From NCBI GenBank assembly GCA_029256005.1, contig JAQSYS010000065.1, positions 1 to 13,456 of the forward strand: a stretch of DNA of 13,456 nt, read 5' to 3'. A program made the translations under genes and the position numbers. The notes beneath the pieces are model-generated. The model made no database searches. It was not told the DNA's origin and saw only the letters and a program-made list of their open reading frames with translations. The DNA is from Sedimentibacter sp. (lineage in GTDB: Bacteria > Bacillota > Clostridia > Tissierellales > Sedimentibacteraceae). This document shows positions 1 through 5,507 of this stretch, in pieces (position 1 is the stretch's first letter; the number at the start of each line of letters is the position of its first letter).

Positions 1-260
1 CCCATGTATGGGCTTGGAGACCAATCTTCATAGTATTTGCCTTTTACCATTTGTAATCTCAAATATTGATTTTCACCATATAGTGGATACATATCATTAT
101 TCGATAATGTCATCGGTGACAGAACTGTAATAGCAGATGAAGTATCCTCGTTCTCAACAGCGTAATTAATGGAGGCATTCTCGTTATCTCTATGAAAACT
201 AGACGAAAGTATAATAATGATTACAAAAGCTAAAACTGGAATATAAATTTTTTTATTCAA
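1..260 (-). CDS. Membrane-anchored or secreted protein, N-terminal part (runs off the window)
   Basis: An open frame of 86 codons starts at a TTG at 260-258 and stays open to the left edge, so only the N-terminus is present. The start overlaps the last codons of the GNAT gene (its stop is at 255-253) and has AAAGGAAG about 7 nt upstream, pointing to translational coupling. Residues 1-4 (MNKK) are basic and residues about 5-21 form one hydrophobic stretch (IYIPVLAFVIIIILSSS), a signal anchor or uncleaved signal peptide. The rest (from about 22) is polar, with many Asn, Asp, Glu and Tyr, as in an extracellular domain. I do not recognise the family. The role of the exported part is unknown because most of the protein is missing. 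Confidence 0.6.
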   Translation of the reverse strand, partial: MNKKIYIPVLAFVIIIILSSSFHRDNENASINYAVENEDTSSAITVLSPMTLSNNDMYPLYGENQYLRLQMVKGKYYEDWSPSPYM

Positions 261-840
261 CGTACATCTTCCTTTCTGTTGTTAAATTACATCTTAACTT
301 CTTCCATTCTTCCCACAAAATTGCATATTGAAACCTATCGCACCATTCAGCATTAAGTTCGTTGTTTCTGCGTTGGGACTTGATAAAATGAGCCTCGCGA
401 CGCATTCCTATCTTCTCCATTATCCGATATGAGGCTATATTATTAGCGTTACATCCCGCTATAATGCGTCTAAGACTGAGCGTCCCAAAAGCGAAATTTA
501 ATAGTTCTTTTCCCATTTCTGTTCCATAACCATGTCTCCAATAGTTGCGGTGTATCGTCCACCCTAATTCAGGCTCAATATCTAAATTAAAAATTGAAGC
601 AACTCCAATTAAAGCCCCGGTTTCTTTGATTATTGTTGCAAATTCAAAGTTTTTACATTCTTCTTCATTCGCACTTGATATAGCCCAATCTAAATACTTA
701 TGTGTTTCTTCTTCGCTCAATGTACTTTTTCGAAACTTCATATTTTCGCTATTGCCAAGCCAATCATATACAATCGGAAAATCGCTCTCACGAAGTTTTC
801 GAAATAGGAAACGTTCTGTTTCAAATTCTGTAAAGTTCAT
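253..840 (-). CDS. GNAT family N-acetyltransferase, RimJ/RimL-like
   Basis: A 195-aa protein with the layout of the RimJ/RimL branch of the GNAT fold, whose members transfer acetyl from acetyl-CoA to an amine on a protein N-terminus or small molecule. It opens with the typical TERFLFRKLRESD strand-helix (about 8-20). It has ELGWTIHRNYW (91-101) running into the acetyl-CoA pyrophosphate loop RHGYGTEMG (102-110), and the family signature N-ASYRIMEKIGM (134-146) with the late GMRREAHF strand. Length is normal for the family. The ATG is well supported: AAGGAGG lies 6 nt upstream. It follows the VOC gene by 63 nt and its 3' end overlaps the start of the next gene, so the group probably forms one operon. 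The substrate cannot be told from the sequence. Confidence 0.9.
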   Translation of the reverse strand: MNFTEFETERFLFRKLRESDFPIVYDWLGNSENMKFRKSTLSEEETHKYLDWAISSANEEECKNFEFATIIKETGALIGVASIFNLDIEPELGWTIHRNYWRHGYGTEMGKELLNFAFGTLSLRRIIAGCNANNIASYRIMEKIGMRREAHFIKSQRRNNELNAEWCDRFQYAILWEEWKKLRCNLTTERKMYVE

Positions 841-903
841 TTAGTCCTCCTTTTAATGGCTGTATTTACAGGAATATCGTTAATTTCCATCAATTTCTGA
901 TTT

Positions 904-1329
904 TTATAACAACCCAAAATGAGCACTCTCGATAATTGATTTCATTTGACATAAGCAAAATGGGTGTCCGGCGGGGTCAAGCATAACTCTCCAATTATTA
1001 GAAAATTGATCATCTGCAATTGTTGCTCCACAATGGATTGCATATTGAACTGCTTTTTCTAAATCATTAACGGCGAAGTCTATATGTGCCATTTGTTGTT
1101 GAGATTCAGGCTCTTCCGGCCACACAGGCGGTTTATACTCATTATTTAGTTGAAACAATATACTAGGATATGTTCCTTGATTGGTTCCTGGAGCGTATAC
1201 ACATGCCCATCCTTCATCGATCAACATCATTTCCCACTTAAGCAATGCTGCATAAAACTTTGCTAATTCCTGCGGGTCTTTGCAGTCCACCGTAAATGAG
1301 TACATCTTAATTTTCAATTCATCACCCAT
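904..1329 (-). CDS. VOC superfamily (glyoxalase/bleomycin-resistance-like) protein
   Basis: A 141-aa single-chain VOC protein built from two beta-alpha-beta-beta-beta repeats. Repeat one holds FTVDCKDPQELAKFYAALLKWE (12-33). Repeat two holds HIDFAVNDLEKAVQYAIHCGA (82-102) and the closing WRVMLDPAGHPFCLC (113-127), as in the glyoxalase-6-like subgroup. Family members bind a metal and act as lyases, dioxygenases or drug-binding proteins; which applies here cannot be read from the sequence. The ATG has AGGAGG 10 nt upstream, and that ribosome site overlaps the stop codon of the upstream epimerase-like gene, so the two are co-transcribed and coupled. Length is normal and no key segment is missing. 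Confidence 0.88.
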   Translation of the reverse strand: MGDELKIKMYSFTVDCKDPQELAKFYAALLKWEMMLIDEGWACVYAPGTNQGTYPSILFQLNNEYKPPVWPEEPESQQQMAHIDFAVNDLEKAVQYAIHCGATIADDQFSNNWRVMLDPAGHPFCLCQMKSIIESAHFGLL

Positions 1330-1343
1330 AATGCTAATACCTC

Positions 1344-2210
1344 CTAATATATAAGGTTTATGTAATAATCTACCAGTTCAAAAATCCAGTCTTTTATATT
1401 GGTAAATTGAAATCCTAGATTTTTGGCTCGGTCTGTATTGATGCTGTATTCTGGTTCTCCATTATACGGTGCATCTTCTCCCTCTAAAGAAATTATAGCT
1501 TTTTTACCGGTCTTTAACTCAACATAATCTAATATTTCTCTTATTCATATTGTCCCGTCAGAACTTCCATTCAATGCTCCGGTAAAATCCTTATCTACTA
1601 AGAAAGAAATAAACTTACCTGCTTCGTCTGAACGTATGTAGCTCATTTGATAATCTATATTATTTATGTTCATTGGAATTTCTTTTATAGTATGTTCAAT
1701 ATAAAATAATAAGCGCTTTGTATAATCATCTTCACCGATGGTAAATGGATACCTTACCGCAATTGCATCTACGTTTTTGTATATCTGCCATAAAGCACAT
1801 TCAGCCTGTCTTTTAATTTCCTCATATGGAAAATCCATTCGAGAGCACCAAACCAGTTCCTTTTCAAATCCATCAAAATCTTCTTCTATAGTATTCCAAT
1901 GTTTGGGGTCGTAAACAGAAGTACTTGACATATAAATATATTTATTACAATCAATCACATCTAATACATGTTTTATATCATTAGAACAATAAGCAATTTT
2001 ATCTATTACAATATCATATTTTTTGCCCTTAAGCGCCATTTTTATACTTTCTGCGTTTGTTCTTTCAAGTATGATTCTTGATACCTCATTATCAAATGTA
2101 ACATCAACATTTCCTCTTGTTGCAATAGTTACATTATGACCATGTTTGAGAAGGTCATTAATCATGTATATTCCAAAATATCTTGTTCCACCGATAACTA
2201 GTATATTCAT
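1344..2210 (-). pseudogene. NAD-dependent epimerase/dehydratase (SDR), interrupted by an in-frame TGA
   Basis: This is an extended short-chain dehydrogenase with the Rossmann start NILVIGGTRYFGIYMINDLL (nucleotide-binding GGTRYFG), a YMSSTSVYDPK segment near the usual Ser catalytic position, and a later VRYPFTIGEDDYTKR motif; such enzymes act on nucleotide sugars or related substrates using NAD(P). Reading is broken by TGA at 1547-1545. The same frame then continues as IREILDYVELKTGKKAII... for 66 more codons to a natural TAG at 1346-1344, with sequence typical of this family's C-terminus. One base change (for example TCA to TGA) therefore explains the break; no frameshift is needed. I start at ATG 2210 because GGAG lies 6 nt upstream; a GTG at 2222 is in frame. 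The TAG overlaps the VOC gene's ribosome site. Truncated or readthrough product cannot be excluded. Confidence 0.85.
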
Positions 2211-2698
2211 ATCTATCTCCACTTTTATTTATAATATGTCATTCACAATACATATTACAAAATTAATATTTATTATAGTGTGTATCTTCAAACTGTAACC
2301 TCATTCCAATAACGGTTAACATCACTATATGGTCCATTTATGATAATTTCCTCTTATACCACAAATGATTTTGTCCCAAATAAAATATAGTATAAAAAAC
2401 CTCATACTAGAGAAATGTAGTGGACACAATTTTTTATAATTATATACTTCCAACCATATGAAATCAATTCCTGAACAGCCTTGGCGTAAGTATTATGTTG
2501 ATAATAGGCTTGTCACGATTAATAATTATCAGAATGCTTGTACTAAAGAGGGTACTCATAGCTTACATATTCAGATTTGCAATAAAAATATGGTACCAAT
2601 TATCTATAAACTTATTATCCTTGCTAGTTAAACACATTGAAGCTAAGTATAGTACAAAATTGTGAAATATTAGATGGTAAAGAAATTATGTTGGAAAT
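2211..2698. other. Intergenic region between the epimerase pseudogene and the lipoprotein gene
   Basis: This AT-rich stretch should hold the promoter of the epimerase-VOC-GNAT operon. A TATAAT-like hexamer lies on the minus strand near 2275, but no convincing -35 box at 17 bp. A plus-strand frame of 57 codons (2458-2631, beginning MKSIPEQPWRKYYVDN) is open but has no ribosome site, so I do not call it a gene; it could be a remnant. No tRNA-Gly end repeat is recognisable here. Confidence 0.4.
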
Positions 2699-3154
2699 TT
2701 AGTTTTTTAAGGACAATTCAATGTTATCTTCATATTCTTCGTTATTTTTTGTGTATTCAATCTTTAAATATACATGATTAAAATCATATTCATTTTCTAA
2801 ATTAACATCAACATCATTTTCATTACTTACAACTTTTGTATCACCTTCCGTCATTTCTTTTCCATAAATATCAAGTCTTGTGAATATATCGTCAGCATTA
2901 TATATAGAGCTTTCTTTATTAGTTTCACATACCATAACCTTACAAGACCATGATTTACCTTCATCAATTGTTCCATCACCAATATATGTAAGCTTGATTT
3001 TTATAGAAGCACCCCTGTCTTTTAATGAAATGTTCCCATTCTTAACTGACCAATCACCGTTTTGAGATACAGCTTCACTAAATTTATATGTATCGGTTTT
3101 TCTACACCCTGTAAACAATATAATTACAAGAAATATCAATATTAATTTTTTCAT
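2699..3154 (-). CDS. Small secreted lipoprotein, unknown function
   Basis: A 151-aa protein with a complete lipoprotein signal: basic MKK, hydrophobic LILIFLVIILF, and lipobox FTGC with the lipidated Cys at residue 17. The mature part (about 135 aa) would sit on the outer face of the membrane. It is rich in Asp, Glu, Asn and Lys and has alternating hydrophobic residues, as in a small beta-sandwich (for example ASIKIKLTYIGDG and the C-terminal NHVYLKIEYTKNNEEYEDNIELSLKN). I do not recognise a named domain. A ribosome-binding-like GGATGGG lies about 9 nt upstream of the ATG. It stands alone, with about 490 nt before the next gene and 860 nt behind it, so it is probably monocistronic. Confidence 0.8.
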   Translation of the reverse strand: MKKLILIFLVIILFTGCRKTDTYKFSEAVSQNGDWSVKNGNISLKDRGASIKIKLTYIGDGTIDEGKSWSCKVMVCETNKESSIYNADDIFTRLDIYGKEMTEGDTKVVSNENDVDVNLENEYDFNHVYLKIEYTKNNEEYEDNIELSLKN

Positions 3155-3389
3155 TTATAATTCCCATCCTTTATTAATAGGTTAAATTCCATTCATTTGA
3201 AAATACACTTTTATATTAATGTAACTAATGCTCTAAAATTTTGTTACTTCAATATAAGCATCTAATCAATAATATCGATAATTATATCGTTATTTATTAT
3301 TTATGTCAACTTTTCCCAATAACAATTACACACAGGGAAAAAGGTTATTGGTATTTTTTCTTATATCGAGAATTAGTTTTAATCATATC

Positions 3390-3467
3390 GGAGATTTAAC
3401 CATTCGACTCTCTCAAAGAAACATGGCGGGGATCAAAGAACCCTTTATTAATTTTCTTTCATAAACA
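3390..3467. repeat. Dispersed repeat, copy 1 (pairs with 5151-5227)
   Basis: The best-kept 47 bp start at 3421 (ACATGGCGGGGATCAAAGAA, then CCCTTTATTAA) and align without gaps to 5181-5227 with about 10 mismatches by hand count. Weaker similarity extends some 25-30 bp further left in both copies (GAGATT, then A-rich and C-rich text). Both copies lie to the left of a tRNA-Gly end copy, about 290 bp away here and about 120 bp at the other site. This fits a conserved cassette right end, or the tail of a lost gene. Confidence 0.55.
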
Positions 3468-3628
3468 CAAAATGTTTCGTTGTAAAAACATCGTCCATAA
3501 GATTGTATAAATAAGAGTGGGTGTGCTTAGCTTTATCAGATACTATTGTTTATGTTTTTATTCACAAAACAAGTGAGAAAGGAATAATACTGTCACACAA
3601 GAATAAAAAATCTCTAGTTGAAAGCGAT

Positions 3629-3642
3629 GTACTCATGAGTAC
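3629..3642. repeat. Perfect 14-bp palindrome
   Basis: GTACTCATGAGTAC reads the same on both strands. It lies 80 bp left of the tRNA-Gly end copy at 3708, inside the putative right end of the cassette. It could be a protein-binding site such as an accessory recombination site; no partner copy was found elsewhere in the window. Confidence 0.4.
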
Positions 3643-3658
3643 TCAAAAACACAGAAAT

Positions 3659-3701
3659 AAAAAATCGCCAGATCTCTTTTCAAAATAAGGACTTCTGACG
3701 A
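3659..3701 (-). terminator. Terminator-like hairpin beside tRNA-Gly end copy at 3708
   Basis: The arms TCGCCAGA (3665-3672) and TCTGACGA (3694-3701) pair over 8 bp with one G-T wobble, and on the minus strand the stem is followed by a run of six T. It sits 6 bp from the tRNA-end copy, where the real tRNA-Gly terminator sits relative to the intact gene. I read it as the terminator that served the tRNA before later insertions pushed this copy away. Confidence 0.5.
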
Positions 3702-3707
3702 AATTAG

Positions 3708-3810
3708 TTAAGCGCGAGACGGGATTCGAACAAATCCCCGCACACACAAATACTGATAAATAGGAGGTTTGCGGCTTCTGTTATTTATCTGCACACATAC
3801 TTGCACACAT
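3708..3810 (-). repeat. tRNA-Gly 3'-end copy with arm-like sites (att-like site A)
   Basis: Positions 3708-3731 match 24/24 to the 3' end of tRNA-Gly plus its TTAA tail (compare 12781-12804, ending GACGGGATTCGAAC). To the right the sequence departs from the tRNA and runs through GCACACAC, ACTGATAAATAGGAGG, CTTCTGTTATTTATC and two TGCACACAT units at 3790 and 3802 (12-bp period). The whole 103 bp aligns without gaps to 10431-10533 with 9 mismatches by hand count. A tRNA-end core followed by short tandem motifs is the plan of a tyrosine-recombinase attachment site; that function is inferred. Confidence 0.75.
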
Positions 3811-3830
3811 TAAGGTTTGTTCTAAATAGG

Positions 3831-3953
3831 TTATCTCACATGAAATATGGTTCTTTCTACATTGCCTGCTATTAAATCTCTAATTCTGTATTTAGAATGA
3901 CCGATAATAACGGTTGTCCCGTTTTTGATTGGCTCTGAAATGTATTCTAAAAT
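3831..3953 (-). pseudogene. Possible C-terminal fragment of a lost gene
   Basis: Forty codons are open before a TAA at 3833-3831 and read ILEYISEPIKNGTTVIIGHS then KYRIRDLIAGNVERTIFHVR. The composition looks protein-like, but the frame has no start codon with a ribosome site and is closed upstream by a TGA. It lies between arm site A and the acetyltransferase gene. It may be the tail of a decayed cassette gene; a chance open frame in AT-rich DNA is also possible. I do not recognise the family. Confidence 0.25.
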
Positions 3954-4012
3954 ATATCAACAACGAACTATCAGATCGTAACTTTTTAAAATACTATGTA
4001 CATTTAAAGTTA

Positions 4013-4858
4013 TTAATTTATTATTAACTTTCGACAATCTTGAGCTTGTACAACTTGGAAACCAGTATTATTATAAAGTTTTAATGCCTTATCATTGTTA
4101 GCTAGCGCGTTTAAGTTCACTGCTGCTGCATTTTGCTCTAATCCTCTATTTACTGTAAATTCTAATATCTTTCTACCATAGCCTTTTCCTTGATATTTAA
4201 TATTTACGAACAACAAATCTATCTCAGCATTCTTAACCATTGAAGCCCCTATCATCTCATTACCTTCAAAAAACAAATAAATGTATTCTCTATTTTCATA
4301 TGTTCTTTTTCTATTATCTTCAAGGGCTTCTTTACTGGCACTTAGATACCAATTATATGGTTGGATCTCATTTTGTTCCCTTAATACTGCAAAGGCTTCG
4401 CTCTCAAGCCTTATCTTATCCTCATAATGCTTATCTTCATATTTTACTGCGCAAATATCAGGTTCATCAAATTTAAGTCCCTCATAAGAAAGACGATATA
4501 CAGAATTCCAATACTCGAATCCAATCCGTTTGAAAAACTGCTGCCATTCTAGATTATCCTTCACGTGAAATGTTTTAATAAAATTAATAGACTTCTCTGA
4601 AAACACCTTTTTCATATCATCCCAAAGCAATAAACCCACTGGCATTATTAGTTCATTACTCGCGGCGCCCATCTCTAGGTAACAAGATCCACCATTTATT
4701 CCCATATGACTAAAACCTTGAATAATGTCATTTTCTTCATAGACCAAAATTTTAGAAGCAGATTTTAATACTTCAATTTCTTCTGGCATTGCCTTGTACT
4801 CTAATGTATATATCCTAACTATTTCATCAATGTCTGTTTGTTTATAATCTCTTATCAT
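4013..4858 (-). CDS. Tandem-GNAT acetyltransferase
   Basis: A 281-aa protein, about twice a single GNAT domain. The C-terminal half is a clear GNAT domain: FVNIKYQGKGYGRKILEF (217-234) has the acetyl-CoA loop QGKGYGRK, and LNALANNDKALKLYNNTGF (249-267) is the usual helix-strand end. The N-terminal half (1-125) has the same plan, ending WQQFFKRIGFEYW (105-117), but its acetyl-CoA loop is not recognisable, so it is probably a degenerate copy that shapes the substrate site. The ATG has AGGAG about 6 nt upstream. It is the only full gene between tRNA-Gly end copies A (3708) and C (5005), so it looks like single-gene cassette cargo. Such enzymes often modify drugs, toxins or peptides; the substrate is unknown. 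Confidence 0.85.
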   Translation of the reverse strand: MIRDYKQTDIDEIVRIYTLEYKAMPEEIEVLKSASKILVYEENDIIQGFSHMGINGGSCYLEMGAASNELIMPVGLLLWDDMKKVFSEKSINFIKTFHVKDNLEWQQFFKRIGFEYWNSVYRLSYEGLKFDEPDICAVKYEDKHYEDKIRLESEAFAVLREQNEIQPYNWYLSASKEALEDNRKRTYENREYIYLFFEGNEMIGASMVKNAEIDLLFVNIKYQGKGYGRKILEFTVNRGLEQNAAAVNLNALANNDKALKLYNNTGFQVVQAQDCRKLIIN

Positions 4859-4969
4859 AGTGGTCTCCTATACTTTTAATGCTACATTATTTGTAAATAA
4901 TACACTTGATATCTCATTAAATCTATGAATATATCAATAACTTTACTCATTATAACATTCTTTCTTTTG

Positions 4970-5029
4970 CTTTAGAACATATTTAAGATTTCTAAGGAAA
5001 TTAGTTAAGCGCGAGACGGGATTCGAACC
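4970..5029 (-). repeat. tRNA-Gly 3'-end copy C with flanking hairpin
   Basis: Positions 5005-5029 match 25/25 to the tRNA-Gly end plus TTAA. On its left an 8-bp stem with one wobble (CTTTAGAA 4970-4977, TTCTAAGG 4990-4997) occupies the terminator position but lacks a T-run. The 24 bp left of and entering the core are nearly the same as at copy B (GATTTCTRAGGAAA-TAGTTAAGC), so B and C share a right-end lineage. To the right, ACAAATACTGA recalls arm type A in weakened form. Confidence 0.7.
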
Positions 5030-5077
5030 ATAATCATGTCCTACAAATACTGAAGAAAAAAGGAATAAACAAACTGA

Positions 5078-5145
5078 GTTTTGTTTGCAACATTAACAAA
5101 ACAAGAGTTTAAGGATGGAGTAACATCCTTGTATTTAAAAAACTC
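5078..5145. ncRNA. Two adjacent stem-loops; possible structured RNA or recombination site
   Basis: Stem-loop one pairs GTTTTGTT (5078-5085) with AACAAAAC (5095-5102), 8 perfect bp with a 9-nt loop. Stem-loop two has a perfect inner stem AAGGATG/CATCCTT (5111-5117 and 5124-5130) with loop GAGTAA, and an outer stem GAGTTT/AAACTC (5105-5110 and 5140-5145). They lie in a gene-free unit between two tRNA-end copies. I cannot tell whether this is an RNA gene, a DNA hairpin used in recombination, or debris. Confidence 0.3.
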
Positions 5146-5150
5146 AAAAC

Positions 5151-5227
5151 GAGATTACCCCATGTGACTTAGCCTGATGAGCATGGTAGGGATTGAAAGA
5201 CCCTTTATTAAATTTCTTTCTGAAACA
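5151..5227. repeat. Dispersed repeat, copy 2 (pairs with 3390-3467)
   Basis: GCATGGTAGGGATTGAAAGA followed by CCCTTTATTAA and TTTCTTTC (5181-5220) aligns without gaps to 3421-3460, with weaker similarity to the left. It sits to the left of tRNA-Gly end copy B, as copy 1 sits to the left of copy A. Confidence 0.55.
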
Positions 5228-5253
5228 TTTTCACTCAAAACTCCTGAAATGAA

Positions 5254-5291
5254 AAATCCTCAGAAGCCTTGATTTTTCTAGATTTCTGAGG
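5254..5291 (-). terminator. Terminator-like hairpin beside tRNA-Gly end copy at 5299
   Basis: CCTCAGAA (5258-5265) pairs perfectly with TTCTGAGG (5284-5291), and on the minus strand the stem is followed by ATTTTT. It ends 7 bp from the tRNA-end copy B, in the position of the intact tRNA's terminator, and would also stop minus-strand transcripts leaving the NACHT gene. Confidence 0.55.
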
Positions 5292-5298
5292 AAAATAG

Positions 5299-5397
5299 TT
5301 AAGCGCGAAACGGGATTCGAACTTTACAACGGTTCGCAATCCTATTAAAATAAGGAGGAATGCGCACTGTTCATCAAGTGTCTACAGCCTGTCTACA
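5299..5397 (-). repeat. tRNA-Gly 3'-end copy B with TGTCTACA arm sites
   Basis: Positions 5299-5322 match the tRNA-Gly end with one mismatch (A for G at 5309). To the right are ACTTTACA, AAAATAAGGAGGAATGCGCA and a pair of TGTCTACA repeats at 5379 and 5390 (11-bp period). The order core, AGGAGG box, CTGTT, paired short repeats is the same as at site A, but the repeat motif differs, so it may belong to a different recombinase specificity. It marks the left end of the NACHT-bearing unit. Confidence 0.65.
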
Positions 5398-5507
5398 ACT
5401 AAACAGAACCATTTAGCTATTGATTCTAAATATCCCTTAGCCTCATGAAATATTAATAAATCACTGAAAACTTATTTATTATCAAAGATTTACCGAAAAT
5501 AAATTAA

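Larger units (their letters stand above)
3155..4012. other. Long non-coding region with repeats, hairpins and one tRNA-Gly end copy
   Basis: From left to right it holds: a CGATA-ATTA-TATCG palindrome (3276-3289) in the likely promoter zone of the lipoprotein gene; an 8-bp inverted repeat CCAATAAC/GTTATTGG (3316-3323 and 3344-3351) followed by a T-run on the plus strand; a repeat shared with 5151-5227; a perfect 14-bp palindrome (3629-3642); a minus-strand terminator-like hairpin (3665-3701); a tRNA-Gly 3'-end copy with arm sites (3708-3810); and a short open gene-like fragment (3831-3953). There is no full-length gene. Confidence 0.6.
4859..5507. other. Non-coding region with two tRNA-Gly end copies about 294 bp apart
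   Basis: No gene is supported in this stretch. It holds att-like copy C (5005), two adjacent stem-loops (5078-5145), the second copy of the dispersed repeat (5151-5227), a terminator-like hairpin (5254-5291), att-like copy B (5299) with its arm sites, and an AT-only 8-bp inverted repeat (TAATAAAT/ATTTATTA, 5454-5481) just after the NACHT gene's stop that could be a weak terminator for that gene. Confidence 0.6.

Noticed and set aside
545..844. Plus-strand open frame of 99 codons
   Set aside because: It lies opposite the well-supported GNAT gene and has no ribosome site or family features.
837..890. Minus-strand 17-codon frame (MEINDIPVNTAIKRRTK) whose TGA overlaps the GNAT start
   Set aside because: It has no ribosome site and is very short. 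The coupling-like ATGA overlap is probably accidental.
2458..2631. Plus-strand 57-codon frame beginning MKSIPEQPWRK
   Set aside because: No ribosome site, no recognised family, and opposite to every supported gene. Possibly a remnant, but not supportable as a gene.
2880..3065. Plus-strand open frame of 61 codons
   Set aside because: Antisense shadow of the lipoprotein gene.
3316..3351. CCAATAAC/GTTATTGG hairpin with a following T-run as a terminator
   Set aside because: The T-run is on the plus strand, where no gene ends. It may be chance or part of another site.
4240..4476. Plus-strand open frame of 78 codons
   Set aside because: Antisense shadow of the tandem-GNAT gene.
5005..5029. Extra partial tRNA genes at the repeat copies
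   Set aside because: Only the 3' T-arm and acceptor strand are present. There is no D-arm or anticodon arm, so they are tRNA-end fragments, not genes.
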